In this document: positions 8,231-17,267 of the stretch, piece by piece | Layout: every line of letters begins with the position of its first letter | Position numbering within the stretch: position 1 is the stretch's first letter | NCBI GenBank assembly: GCA_015062585.1 | Contig: SUUJ01000008.1 | Coordinates: forward strand, 1-64,000 | DNA length: 64,000 nucleotides | DNA from: Alphaproteobacteria bacterium | Lineage (GTDB): Bacteria; Pseudomonadota; Alphaproteobacteria; RF32; CAG-239 | Reading direction: 5' to 3' | The notes under the pieces: model-generated | Seen by the model: the letters and a program-made list of their open reading frames with translations, nothing else | What the model was told of the DNA's origin: nothing | Databases searched by the model: none | Made by a program: the position numbers and the translations under genes

Positions 8231-9127
8231 ATGGAGAGACTTAGTTTATTTTTCTTCAACATCAGAGCCTTTTTTCAATCGGCGCTCTATCTGATTATTC
8301 GTCTTTTTTCAAGCAAAGCTTCAGAAAAGTACATGTCACACATTGACAAAGTTTGCTCAAGCTTTGGTATCAAAGCTATCCGCAAAGAATGGGCTTTAGT
8401 TTTGTGTGATGAGATGAGGATGTTTGCGTCGTTCCCAAAATTTCGGCGCGAGCTGATATTGAGCCAATTGCATGACACATTCGTATTGGATATGCTTCGT
8501 TATGTGGATATGAGCGATTTGAGTTTAGACGAGATTAAATTGATAGCTCTTAATCGAAAGTTCAACGAAACCGGAACCGTCAGGTTGTCCTCGTTTAAGT
8601 CGAGACTGATGTGCTTGGATTTTGAAAACAAACTTGAGGTCATCAAGATTTTTTACAAAAATTCCCAAGCATCGGAATCATCTGATATTTTATCAGAACA
8701 TTTGCTAAAAGAGACAGAAAATGATTTTGATTTTTGGTATTGGCTTGCAATCAATGAAGGCGCTTCCGCCACTATCAAAAAGGAATTCATCCGAAGAATT
8801 ACAGCGGGTGAGGTTAGTAAAAATGCTCAATCAGAACTCAGAACCTTTGTCGAAAAAGTCGGACTTACAGGTTGCGATGTTGAAAAATTGAACGGGTATT
8901 CCGAGCTTTTGCTGGATATCAGAGAATATCTTACAAGACCCGAGGATATCGAAATTTGGGAAGATTACCTTCTCAAAGGTAAAAACCCCGAAATTATCAA
9001 ACTCCATGTCAGACGACACGGAATTGAAAGTAAAGATGGATTGAAAATGTTGTTAGAGCTAAATAACAAAGATGTTATAGATGCCTACAATTTTCACAAC
9101 TCCGTCGGCAAAAGGCTAACCTCATAG
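8231..9127 (+). CDS. Orphan helical protein, second paralogue
   Basis: 298 residues, predicted helical, with a hydrophobic N-terminal segment (LSLFFFNIRAFFQSALYLII). Same family as 7142-8068 (roughly one third identity by eye; shared KFRRELIL, EVIKIFYKNS, IREYL, EIWEDYLL and VRRHGIESKDGL). The leader TAATTATTAACC is nearly identical to that of its paralogue and lies 17 bases before the ATG. The stop codon sits inside the loop of its own terminator. Function unknown. Confidence 0.8.
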   Translation: MERLSLFFFNIRAFFQSALYLIIRLFSSKASEKYMSHIDKVCSSFGIKAIRKEWALVLCDEMRMFASFPKFRRELILSQLHDTFVLDMLRYVDMSDLSLDEIKLIALNRKFNETGTVRLSSFKSRLMCLDFENKLEVIKIFYKNSQASESSDILSEHLLKETENDFDFWYWLAINEGASATIKKEFIRRITAGEVSKNAQSELRTFVEKVGLTGCDVEKLNGYSELLLDIREYLTRPEDIEIWEDYLLKGKNPEIIKLHVRRHGIESKDGLKMLLELNNKDVIDAYNFHNSVGKRLTS

Positions 9128-9138
9128 GTTAGCCTTTT
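9110..9138 (+). terminator. Intrinsic terminator overlapping the stop codon
   Basis: Hairpin AAAAGGCTAAC/GTTAGCCTTTT (9110-9120 with 9128-9138), followed by a T-rich stretch. The stop codon of the orphan gene is in the loop. The following 150 bp are AT-rich and hold nothing else I can name. Confidence 0.85.
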
Positions 9139-9294
9139 GTTGTTTTTATATCTTTCCGGTAATTCGATAGAAAAGATATTGGAATATGTTTGTTTTTTTG
9201 TGCTTTAAGAATAATTTTCTAGTCAGATATTTTTTTAAATTAAAGTTGCATTTGTTTACTTTAATCAATTTGTCTGCCAATATTTTACATCCTT

Positions 9295-10953
9295 CTAACC
9301 TTTATCATTTGTAGCTCCTTGTAAATATGGAAACGCATTTAATAAATTTGTTTGAATTTGAGATAATTTTTTTTCATCCATGAAGTACTTATTTTTGACT
9401 TCTAACCATGATTTTTCATCAAATTCTTGGTTGTTAAGATCAATTTTGTTATGACTATTTATTCCAAATACTGAATAATAATCATTAAATTTATAATCCT
9501 TTCCGATAATTTTATCACTCAGTATCATTCTTACATTTGGTATACATAGAGAATCTGCACAAATAAGCCCATGCATGGCACTTGATATTATGACTTCGCA
9601 TTCTGCAACTTTTTGCACAAAATCAGAAGTACCGGAGCTTACATCTATTAGTATGGAATTTTTTACTTTTATTTTCTGTAAAAGAGGATTTTCTTTGTCA
9701 ACATAATGAGGAATAATTCCCAGTTTGTATTTCTTTTTTATCCTTGAAGTATCAAATATTTTTGAAATCAACAAGGCCGGATCACCTATTGCAACAGTTG
9801 GTGAAATTGTCACATTTTTACATTTTTTCAATCGGTCTAAAGTTAAATATCCTCTGACTGCGCGAACATCTAACGGACGAATAAAAAAATCATCTTGCGT
9901 AGGGGCTTCTATGAAACCGCTTCCATAAACAATTATAGGTTTTTTATTGATAATTTTGTTATTTTTAGAAAGTAAAATTTGCAAAATAGACCCTATGGCG
10001 GTGATTTTGCATTTTCTTTTATCAGATTCTTCAACTGAGGCATTAGCTAGTTTTCTGAATAAATCAATGTTTAATATATCACCGAAATTTACTTCGCCTG
10101 TATAAAACAATAACCTTATTGAATTATTCAAGTTTTTGTTAAACACAGGAATTTTACATATTTTTATAATCAGTTTATTAGATCTTGTTATTTTTTTCTG
10201 AAATATAAAACGATAAGCCCGACATAAAAAATTTATTATTTTTACAATATGCAACACCGGATATTTTTTTGTCAGAGCTCTTGTTAAATCTTGGCTGTAA
10301 TAGTTATCGGCTTGAGCATTTCTGGATTCCTCAATGTTTTTCACTCTGAAGAAAAACAAAAAATCATCAATGCGATAAATTTTTAAGTTAAGATGTAATA
10401 ACATATTTAACCACAAATCATAGTCTTCCCAACCTTTATCAAAGGCTTTATCATATCCCCCGCATTTCTCAAAATCTGATTTTCTGAACAATGATGAATT
10501 AGTAATACAGCACCTCAAAATCATATTAAATTTAGATGGGGTAAAAAATTTGTTGGTTAATTTTGGAAGGTTGATTTCATCAATTTTGTAAAATGATCTG
10601 TACTTACAACTTATAATATCACCTTTACCCGATTCGATGGCTTCAAACGATCTTTTCAACGCATCAGGATGAACAATATCATCGGCGTCAAGCGGATAAA
10701 TATATTTTCCTTTTGCGCGTTTTATGGCATTATTTCTGGCTGTAACTACACCTTGATTTATTTGCTTTATAAGGCGAATTTTATCAGATTTTTTTAAGTA
10801 TTCTTCAATTATTTTTACTGAACCATCGGTTGAGCCGTCATCAATTACAATTGCCTCATAGTCATCAAAAGTTTGAGCCAAAACAGAATCAAGGCATTCG
10901 GCAATATATTTTTCTTGATTATAGCAGGGAATTATCACTGAGATTTTAGTCAT
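9295..10953 (-). CDS. Fusion of family 2 glycosyltransferase and polysaccharide pyruvyl transferase-like domain
   Basis: About 552 residues from the ATG at 10953, chosen because GGGAGG lies upstream and the protein then begins MTKISVIIPCYN. Residues 1-230 are a GT-A fold family 2 glycosyltransferase (VIDDGSTDGS, PLDADDIVHP, GWEDYDLW). From about residue 285 a second domain begins (LLFYTGEVNFGDILNIDLF, VYGSGF, VRAVRGYLTLDRL, AIGDPALLI, ISSAMHGLICADSL), matching the polysaccharide pyruvyl transferase family. Such enzymes build and decorate surface glycans. The start overlaps the stop of a small upstream ORF, which implies translational coupling. Confidence 0.85.
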   Translation of the reverse strand: MTKISVIIPCYNQEKYIAECLDSVLAQTFDDYEAIVIDDGSTDGSVKIIEEYLKKSDKIRLIKQINQGVVTARNNAIKRAKGKYIYPLDADDIVHPDALKRSFEAIESGKGDIISCKYRSFYKIDEINLPKLTNKFFTPSKFNMILRCCITNSSLFRKSDFEKCGGYDKAFDKGWEDYDLWLNMLLHLNLKIYRIDDFLFFFRVKNIEESRNAQADNYYSQDLTRALTKKYPVLHIVKIINFLCRAYRFIFQKKITRSNKLIIKICKIPVFNKNLNNSIRLLFYTGEVNFGDILNIDLFRKLANASVEESDKRKCKITAIGSILQILLSKNNKIINKKPIIVYGSGFIEAPTQDDFFIRPLDVRAVRGYLTLDRLKKCKNVTISPTVAIGDPALLISKIFDTSRIKKKYKLGIIPHYVDKENPLLQKIKVKNSILIDVSSGTSDFVQKVAECEVIISSAMHGLICADSLCIPNVRMILSDKIIGKDYKFNDYYSVFGINSHNKIDLNNQEFDEKSWLEVKNKYFMDEKKLSQIQTNLLNAFPYLQGATNDKG

Positions 10954-11131
10954 TTTGACAATCCTCCCAGTCAATCGATTTTTCGACCTCATATAAAGGA
11001 ATAAAACCAAACAGATAAATCTTTTTTACAAACTCTGTTTTAACGATTTTTAAGATAGTAAGTTTATCAAACAAACAAAGCTTTTTTTCATTAGCTGTAA
11101 GAACAGTTTTTAGAATAGATATTTTAGTCAT
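10946..11131 (-). CDS. Small ORF translationally coupled to the glycosyltransferase
   Basis: 61 residues with an upstream AAGGAT. It begins MTKISILKTV, echoing the glycosyltransferase start MTKISVII, and holds KKIYLFGFIPLYEVE, a type of segment often found at the ends of cell-surface glycan enzymes. Its stop TAA overlaps the ATG of the next gene (ATGACTAA). It may be a leader peptide or the remnant of a larger glycan gene. It lies directly after the terminator of the RNA candidate. Confidence 0.5.
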   Translation of the reverse strand: MTKISILKTVLTANEKKLCLFDKLTILKIVKTEFVKKIYLFGFIPLYEVEKSIDWEDCQND

Positions 11132-11154
11132 TTAATTATCCTTATTTTCAAAAA

Positions 11155-11190
11155 AAATAAAAAAAGACCACCATTGAAAACAAGGTGGTC
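11155..11190 (-). terminator. Strong intrinsic terminator of the RNA candidate
   Basis: On the minus strand, GACCACC-TTG-TTTTC-AATGGTGGTC folds as a strong hairpin followed by a run of Us. It lies between the hairpin-rich RNA and the small glycan ORF, so it could either end a free RNA or act as an attenuator. Confidence 0.85.
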
Positions 11191-11446
11191 GGAGAGTTCA
11201 ACAATCATATCTCATTAAATGACTCTCTTAGCCTTTAGAACCATAAAAATGGCTCTTGGACATACGCTAAGAGCTCCCCGACCAAAAATTAAAAGACGGG
11301 GACATATTTAATTGCTCGTCCGATATTATTCAAAAATAACAGACGAGAATTTTTACGACGTCATATCCTGAAACGCCGAATGAGATAAGAGCCGTTGAAA
11401 GCCCCGCACCTTTAATGTGCTAAATACAAACATTTGTTTGTATCTG
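11166..11446 (-). ncRNA. Candidate structured RNA or leader, about 280 nt
   Basis: No ORF fits here, but on the minus strand a promoter-like pair is followed by a chain of strong hairpins: ATACAAAC/GTTTGTAT; GCAC/GTGC; CTCGTC/GACGAG with an inner GTTATT/AATAAT; CCCCG/CGGGG; CTCTTAGC/GCTAAGAG enclosing AGAGCCAT/ATGGTTCT; GAGAGT/ACTCTC; then the terminator. I looked for tmRNA (T-loop and tag), RNase P, SRP and 6S features and saw none convincingly. It may be a stand-alone RNA or the 5' regulator of the glycosyltransferase operon. Confidence 0.5.
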
Positions 11447-11452
11447 TTTGGT

Positions 11453-11482
11453 ATCCTAGAGCAATATGAGAAAAAAAGTCAA
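11453..11482 (-). promoter_or_regulatory. Sigma-70-like promoter for the RNA candidate
   Basis: Minus-strand TTGACT, an 18-bp spacer, then TAGGAT. Transcription would start near 11446, just before the first hairpin. Confidence 0.6.
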
Positions 11483-11533
11483 GATATAATCAAAAAATCA
11501 ATATATAGTTTTTGAAAGGTTAGTTTTTATTTA

Positions 11534-12349
11534 TCATAGCTTTTTATAAAACACCGGGATCTTAAATATTTTAACTATAAGTTTCCCGTTGCGAGTAATC
11601 TTTTTTTGAAAAATAAATCGGCAAAATGTGACGATTATATCACTAATCAGTTTTTGCGGATATTTTTTATGAATCAACCGGTTTAGCTCTTTGCGGCGTT
11701 TGTTGGCATTAACATCTCTTGATTCGTTGGCATCTTTCAAACGATAATAAAATAAAAATTCTTCAACACGATAAATTTTTAAGTTGTGCTTTAATACCAT
11801 ATTAAGCCACAAATCATAATCTTCCCAACCTGTACTAAATGCCGGATCATACCCGCCACAGTTGATAAAATCAGACTTTCGACACAATGCCGAATTAGTG
11901 ATACAATTGCGCAAAACCATATTTAGTTTGGTCGGTTTTCTGAAGCGGTTGGTCGGTTTGTCTTTACCTATTTCATCGGTATTGAAAAAGTTTTGATATT
12001 TACAACTGATAATATCGCCTTTACCCGATTCAATAGCTTGATACGATTTTTCTAAAACTTTTGGGTGAACTATGTCATCACCGTCAAGAAAATAAATATA
12101 CTTACTTGTTGCTTGCTTTACCGCATTATTCCTTGTTGTGATAACTCCTTGATTAGTTTGTTTTATAAGGCGAATTTTATCAGATTTTTTTAAGTATTCT
12201 TCAATTATTTTTACCGAATTATCGGTTGAACCGTCATCAACTACAATTGCCTCATAGTCATCAAAAGTTTGAGCCAAAACAGAATCAAGGCATTCGGCAA
12301 TATATTTTTCTTGATTATAGCAAGGAATTATAATTGAAATTTTACTCAT
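11534..12349 (-). CDS. Family 2 glycosyltransferase
   Basis: 271 residues from the ATG at 12349; a TTG twelve bases further up is less likely because the Shine-Dalgarno GGGA lies between them. Motifs SIIIPCYNQEKYIAECLDS, VVDDGSTDNS, FLDGDDIVHP and GWEDYDLWLNM mark the GT-A nucleotide-sugar and metal sites. It is nearly identical, at DNA level too, to the N-terminal 100 residues of the glycosyltransferase fusion at 9295-10953, so the two are recent duplicates or have exchanged sequence. It ends with KIPVFYKKL. Likely role in surface polysaccharide; sugar unknown. Confidence 0.9.
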   Translation of the reverse strand: MSKISIIIPCYNQEKYIAECLDSVLAQTFDDYEAIVVDDGSTDNSVKIIEEYLKKSDKIRLIKQTNQGVITTRNNAVKQATSKYIYFLDGDDIVHPKVLEKSYQAIESGKGDIISCKYQNFFNTDEIGKDKPTNRFRKPTKLNMVLRNCITNSALCRKSDFINCGGYDPAFSTGWEDYDLWLNMVLKHNLKIYRVEEFLFYYRLKDANESRDVNANKRRKELNRLIHKKYPQKLISDIIVTFCRFIFQKKITRNGKLIVKIFKIPVFYKKL

Positions 12350-12447
12350 CAAAAGTCCCAAGTGTCAAACAACAATACTCATTTTTTTTATGATAGTATA
12401 ATTCTCGAAAAAATAAATCAAAAAATTTCAAGTTTTAAAAAAAATGA

Positions 12448-13359
12448 TTATTTTAAGTATGCTCTCGGATTATAGGCCTTTTTACCGGCACGAGTTTCAA
12501 AGTGAAGTTGAGGTGTGGAAACACCGCCCGAAGTTCCGACTTTGGCAATTGTTGCTCCTTTTAGCACTTTCTGACCTTTTTTGACATTCATCGATTCTGT
12601 GTGCGCATAGGCTGTTACCCACCCATCGTAGTGTTTAATCAATATCAAGTTGCCAAAACCTTTTAATTCATTTCCGGCATAAGCGACGATTCCGTCATCG
12701 GCTGCCTTAACCGGAGTTCCTTTAGGTGCTTTTATGTTTATGCCGTCATTATTTCGACCTTTGGCAATAGGGCCATAATTTGAAATAATATTGCCTTTTA
12801 CCGGCCAAGCAAACTTGTTTTTACGATTCTTTTTAGCTTTTGCCGAGATGTAATCTTTTTGGTACGAAGTTCGATATATTTTAGTGGTTTTTGCCGGTGT
12901 TATTCCCGAAGCATTTTCGCGCTCTATCGGTCGGTAAGCCGTATTGGTAACAATACTTCCGGGTATCAATAATTTTTGACCTATTTTCAAAGTATAAGGA
13001 GCTGACAAATTGTTTGTTCGGCTAAGAGTTGATCTGTCAACATCATACCTTTTTGAAATGTTGTAAACCGTATCTCCTTTTTCGACGATATGATATTTTG
13101 CTTTTGGAAGTTTTACGATTTGTCCTTCTTTTAATATATAAGGCGGCTTAAAATTGTTTATTTCGATAACTTCGCGAATAGGAACTTCATGAAATTTGGC
13201 AATACTGTATAAAGTATCGCCTTTTTTTATCGTGATTACTGTCGGACGCTCTCCGCTGTATGATCTTCCCCACAGGGTACGGCCAAACAACTTAACATCT
13301 GTCGAGCAGGCGCTAAGCATAAAAAACAATGCGCATATCAAAAATTTGCAGCAATTCAT
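12448..13359 (-). CDS. nlpD: NlpD-like LysM/M23 lipoprotein (amidase activator)
   Basis: A 303-residue lipoprotein: signal peptide with lipobox LSAC, two LysM domains (IKKGDTLYSIAKFHEVP and VEKGDTVYNISKRYDVD) that bind peptidoglycan, and a C-terminal M23 domain. The zinc ligands of active M23 peptidases are missing: the HxGxD site reads NDGIN and the final HxH reads QLH. E. coli NlpD is degenerate at the same sites and works by activating an amidase during cell separation. I therefore infer an activator, not an enzyme. No amidase gene is in the window. Confidence 0.85.
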   Translation of the reverse strand: MNCCKFLICALFFMLSACSTDVKLFGRTLWGRSYSGERPTVITIKKGDTLYSIAKFHEVPIREVIEINNFKPPYILKEGQIVKLPKAKYHIVEKGDTVYNISKRYDVDRSTLSRTNNLSAPYTLKIGQKLLIPGSIVTNTAYRPIERENASGITPAKTTKIYRTSYQKDYISAKAKKNRKNKFAWPVKGNIISNYGPIAKGRNNDGINIKAPKGTPVKAADDGIVAYAGNELKGFGNLILIKHYDGWVTAYAHTESMNVKKGQKVLKGATIAKVGTSGGVSTPQLHFETRAGKKAYNPRAYLK

Positions 13360-13496
13360 CTTTAGTTGTTTGACCTTTTTATAAAGCTTTACGCTAAAAG
13401 ATTTAGCACTTAACCCTTAATATTTTCTAAATCTTAAGTTTTTATGTAAAATAGAGGTTGATTTTAATAAAAAAAAACACTAATTTCTAAAGCGCG

Positions 13497-14948
13497 ATGA
13501 ATAAAGAAAATGAATTAAATTTAACCGACGCTTCGGGCGATAAATATAAGTACGGCTTTGTTACCGATATACAAGCCGATACGATTCCTTGTGGCCTAAG
13601 TGCTGATATAATTCGTATGATATCAGCCAAAAAAGGCGAGCCTGAATGGCTGTGTGATTGGCGACTAAAGGCTTTTGAATTTTGGCAAACGATGAAAGAG
13701 CCTTCTTGGGCAAAGCTTGATTATGAAAAAATAGACTATCAAAGCCTGTCATATTATTCAGCGCCCAAACAAAAAGTTGCACCCAAAAGCTTGGACGAGG
13801 TAGATAAAGAGCTTCTGGATACCTATGAAAAGCTTGGTATTCCGCTAAAGGAACAAGAAGTTTTGGCCGGAGTTGTCGCTGTTGATGCTGTTTTTGACAG
13901 CGTATCGGTTGCTACAACCTATCGTGCTAAATTGGCCGAACAAGGTGTAATCTTTTGTTCGATTTCCGAAGCGGTTAAAGAACATCCCGAATTAGTGAAA
14001 AAATATCTTGGCTCGGTGGTTCCTTACACCGACAATTTTTACGCTTGTCTAAATTCGGCAGTATTTACCGACGGCTCATTTGTATATATTCCCAAAGGGG
14101 TAAAATGCCCGATGGAATTATCAACCTATTTCAGAATAAATGCCAAAAACACCGGACAATTTGAGCGCACCCTGATAATTGCCGATGATGACAGCTATGT
14201 TTCTTATTTAGAAGGTTGTACCGCACCGCAACGAGATGAAAATCAACTTCATGCCGCTATTGTTGAAATTGTGATCTTAAATAATGCCGAAGTCAAATAT
14301 TCAACCGTTCAAAACTGGTACCCCGGAGATGCCGAGGGTAAAGGCGGAGTTTATAATTTTGTGACCAAGCGTGCGGCTTGTCGTGGCGAAAATTCAAAAG
14401 TTTCATGGACACAGGTTGAAACCGGTTCGGCGGTTACTTGGAAATATCCGTCTTGTGTATTGCAGGGCAATAATTCGTCGGGCGAGTTTTACTCGGTGGC
14501 AATTACTAACAATAAACAACAGGCTGATACTGGTACTAAAATGATTCATATCGGTAAAAATACCACTTCAAAAATCATTTCCAAAGGTATTTCTGCCGGA
14601 TTCTCAAATCAAACCTATCGCGGTCTGGTAAAAGTTTCTCCTTCGGCTGACAATGCCCGAAACTATACTCAATGCGATAGCTTGCTTATCGGTACAACTT
14701 GTGGTTCGCATACCGTTCCATATATTGAAAACAGAAACAAAACAGCTAAACTTGAGCATGAAGCAACCACATCTAAGATATCCGATGAGCAGTTGTTTTA
14801 TTGTATGAGCCGAGGTATCGGCGAAGAAGAGGCCGTGAGCTTGATTGTTAACGGATTCTGTAAGGAAGTAATGCAACACTTACCTATGGAATTTGCTATT
14901 GAAGCTGCAAAATTGATAAATATAAGTTTGGAAGGAAGTGTGGGATAA
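13497..14948 (+). CDS. sufB: Fe-S cluster assembly scaffold SufB
   Basis: 483 residues, full length. Family blocks include [70 protein letters not shown] and [16 protein letters not shown]. SufB with SufC and SufD forms the SufBC2D scaffold on which iron-sulfur clusters are built. It is the first gene of an operon, and its stop overlaps the start of the MazG-like gene (TAATG). No rrf2/iscR-type regulator gene precedes it. Confidence 0.98.
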   Translation: MNKENELNLTDASGDKYKYGFVTDIQADTIPCGLSADIIRMISAKKGEPEWLCDWRLKAFEFWQTMKEPSWAKLDYEKIDYQSLSYYSAPKQKVAPKSLDEVDKELLDTYEKLGIPLKEQEVLAGVVAVDAVFDSVSVATTYRAKLAEQGVIFCSISEAVKEHPELVKKYLGSVVPYTDNFYACLNSAVFTDGSFVYIPKGVKCPMELSTYFRINAKNTGQFERTLIIADDDSYVSYLEGCTAPQRDENQLHAAIVEIVILNNAEVKYSTVQNWYPGDAEGKGGVYNFVTKRAACRGENSKVSWTQVETGSAVTWKYPSCVLQGNNSSGEFYSVAITNNKQQADTGTKMIHIGKNTTSKIISKGISAGFSNQTYRGLVKVSPSADNARNYTQCDSLLIGTTCGSHTVPYIENRNKTAKLEHEATTSKISDEQLFYCMSRGIGEEEAVSLIVNGFCKEVMQHLPMEFAIEAAKLINISLEGSVG

Positions 14949-15226
14949 TGACTAACCCTGTATTAAAAAGAGCTTTAGAAACTTGGGGCGAACAAGCTCA
15001 AATGTTAATGGTCGTTGAAGAAATGAGCGAGTTGATGAAAGAGGTCTTAAAAAACATCAATCGCAAGAAAAATAATATTGATGAGATTATTGAAGAAACG
15101 GCAGATGTTGAAATTATGTTGGAGCAATTGAAAGAAAATTATAAAATTGCCGAAAAAGTAGAAGCCTATAAAAAAGACAAAATAAAAGTTATTGAACAAC
15201 GTTTAAATGATTGGGATAAAAAATAA
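14948..15226 (+). CDS. MazG-like NTP pyrophosphohydrolase inside the suf operon
   Basis: A 92-residue all-helical protein with the two acidic motifs of the MazG/dUTPase-like all-alpha NTP pyrophosphohydrolases: EEMSELMKE (ExxE) at about residues 23-31 and EETADVEIMLEQ (ExxxD) at about residues 48-59. Such enzymes cleave NTPs or dNTPs to the monophosphate and pyrophosphate. It overlaps sufB by one base and its stop overlaps the sufC start, so it is cotranslated with them. A gene of this type is not a standard suf component. Confidence 0.75.
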   Translation: MTNPVLKRALETWGEQAQMLMVVEEMSELMKEVLKNINRKKNNIDEIIEETADVEIMLEQLKENYKIAEKVEAYKKDKIKVIEQRLNDWDKK

Positions 15227-15987
15227 TGACAACCCCTTTGCTCGAAATTGAAGATTTATATGCCGGTGTTGACGGAAAAGACATTATCAAAGGCTTTAAT
15301 TTAACCATAAATGCCGGAGAAATTCACGCTATTATGGGACCTAACGGTGCCGGAAAGTCAACTTTGTCCAATGTACTATGCGGTAAACCTGGTTATTATG
15401 TAACATCAGGTAAAGTAAGGTTTAAGGGAAAAGATTTATTAGCCTTGTCCCCCGAAGAAAGAGCTTGTGACGGTTTGTTTTTATCCATGCAATATCCGGT
15501 TGAGATTCCCGGTGTTCCGGTAACCTCATTTTTGAAACATGCCGTAAATGCAATCCGCTCGTACAAAGGCGAAAGCGAGCTTGATACCATGGAATTTATC
15601 AAAATGGTAAAAAGCGAAGGCAAAAAATTGGGACTTGATTCCGAGATGATAAAGCGTGCCGTAAATGTCGGCTTTTCCGGTGGTGAAAAAAAGCGTTTGG
15701 AAACTTTACAAATGTCGGTACTAAAACCTGTATTGGCGATTCTTGACGAGGCTGATTCCGGCTTGGATATTGATGCTTTGCGTGTGGTTGCTGAGGGTGT
15801 AAACGCTCTTCACAATGAAGAAAATGCACTTTTGGTAATTACTCACTATCAAAGATTGCTTAACTACATTGTTCCCGATTTTGTTCATGTTTATGCCGAC
15901 GGCAAAATTGTCAAAACCGGAGATAAGACATTGGCTCTCGAATTAGAAGAAAAAGGCTACGCCGGATTTGTGAAAGAAAAAGAATGA
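15226..15987 (+). CDS. sufC: Fe-S assembly ATPase SufC
   Basis: A 253-residue ABC-type ATPase. Walker A is GPNGAGKST, the signature is FSGGEKKR, Walker B is LAILDEADSGLD, and the switch histidine is in VITHYQRLL. These match SufC, the cytosolic ATPase of the SufBC2D scaffold. It overlaps sufD by four bases (ATGA). Confidence 0.98.
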   Translation: MTTPLLEIEDLYAGVDGKDIIKGFNLTINAGEIHAIMGPNGAGKSTLSNVLCGKPGYYVTSGKVRFKGKDLLALSPEERACDGLFLSMQYPVEIPGVPVTSFLKHAVNAIRSYKGESELDTMEFIKMVKSEGKKLGLDSEMIKRAVNVGFSGGEKKRLETLQMSVLKPVLAILDEADSGLDIDALRVVAEGVNALHNEENALLVITHYQRLLNYIVPDFVHVYADGKIVKTGDKTLALELEEKGYAGFVKEKE

Positions 15988-17246
15988 ACAACTTGTTGCA
16001 AGATATAAAATTGATTGGCGATGAAATACCTTGGCTCAAAGACCTAAGAGCCAAAGGTCGCGACGCTTTTATTTCTCAAGGTGTTCCCACAGCCAAAACA
16101 GAAGCATGGAAATATACCAAACCAAATCGATTTTTAGCTAACTCGTTTTCTTACACGCCGTCAAATTTGATAGGTATTTCACCAAACAAGACTTTGCCGT
16201 TTGACTGTTATCAAATCAATTTTACTAATGGTGTTTTTAATCCTTTTAAATCAAATTTGCCTCAAGGTATAGAAGTGACGCCTATTATCGAAGCAATAAT
16301 GTTTAAGCCCAAAGTTCGTGAAAAAATATCATTGATTGCCGACATAAATAATAACCCGTTTGTAGCTCTAAACACTTCATATTTAAATGAAGGCGTATAC
16401 ATTCACATCAGTTCAAATGTTGATATTAAAAAGCCCTTAGCCATAGTCTATGATACGATTTGTACAGACAGAAATGATTTGTTCAATTTGCGCAATTTGA
16501 TAGAGTTGGAAAAAAATTCTTCTTTGAAAATTATTGAAACATTCGGCTATGAAGGAAAAGTTAAATCAACCTATTTTATGAATGTGGTAAACGAGATTTA
16601 TGTTGATGAGAATGCTTCGCTTAAACACTACAAACTCCAAGACGAAGCTTTTAAGGCCGGCCATATTGCATACAACGCCGTAAAAGTATCCGGCGGTGGT
16701 TCATACAAAAGTTTTTGCTTGCAAAAAGGTGCCGATATGGCTCGAAACGAGACTTGCGTTTTGCTATCCGAAGAAGGTGCTTCGGCTTGTGTCGATGCCG
16801 CTTATATTATGAACGGTTGGGCAACTATTGATACCACAACTGATATCAAACACCTAAAGCCTCATACAACTTCATCGCAATTGGTTAAAGGTGTTGTCGG
16901 CGGTCAGGCCAAAGGTGTATTTCAAGGCAAAATCCACATAGCACCAAATGCTATTAAGACCGAAGGTTACCAACTTCATAAGGCTATGCTGTTAACTGAT
17001 GAAGCAGAAATAGATGTCAAACCCGAATTAGAAATTTTTGCTGATGATGTCAAATGTTCGCATGGTTCGGCTTGTGGCGAATTGGATAAAGAACAGCTTT
17101 TTTATATGCAATCACGCGGAATTAGTGAAGACAAGGCTAAACAATTGTTGATAGAGGCCTATCTTAACGATGTTATTGCTAAAGTAGATGATGAAAAAAT
17201 CATTGAATGGATTAAATTATCATTAGATAGCACTAAAAGTGAATGA
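15984..17246 (+). CDS. sufD: Fe-S assembly protein SufD
   Basis: 420 residues. N-terminal AKTEAWKYTKPN is typical, followed by the beta-helix core and C-terminal CSHGSACGELDKEQLFYMQSRGI, the SufD signature. SufD pairs with SufB in the scaffold and is needed for iron entry. It overlaps sufC by four bases. Confidence 0.97.
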   Translation: MNNLLQDIKLIGDEIPWLKDLRAKGRDAFISQGVPTAKTEAWKYTKPNRFLANSFSYTPSNLIGISPNKTLPFDCYQINFTNGVFNPFKSNLPQGIEVTPIIEAIMFKPKVREKISLIADINNNPFVALNTSYLNEGVYIHISSNVDIKKPLAIVYDTICTDRNDLFNLRNLIELEKNSSLKIIETFGYEGKVKSTYFMNVVNEIYVDENASLKHYKLQDEAFKAGHIAYNAVKVSGGGSYKSFCLQKGADMARNETCVLLSEEGASACVDAAYIMNGWATIDTTTDIKHLKPHTTSSQLVKGVVGGQAKGVFQGKIHIAPNAIKTEGYQLHKAMLLTDEAEIDVKPELEIFADDVKCSHGSACGELDKEQLFYMQSRGISEDKAKQLLIEAYLNDVIAKVDDEKIIEWIKLSLDSTKSE

Positions 17247-17267
17247 TTGACAAACAAGGGCAAAACG

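Noticed and set aside
11166..11446. tmRNA, RNase P RNA, SRP RNA or 6S RNA
   Set aside because: No tRNA-like T-loop or tag frame, none of the conserved RNase P or SRP words, and a chain of hairpins instead of one long stem as in 6S.
12448..13359. Active M23 endopeptidase
   Set aside because: The zinc-ligand positions read NDGIN and QLH, as in the inactive NlpD class.
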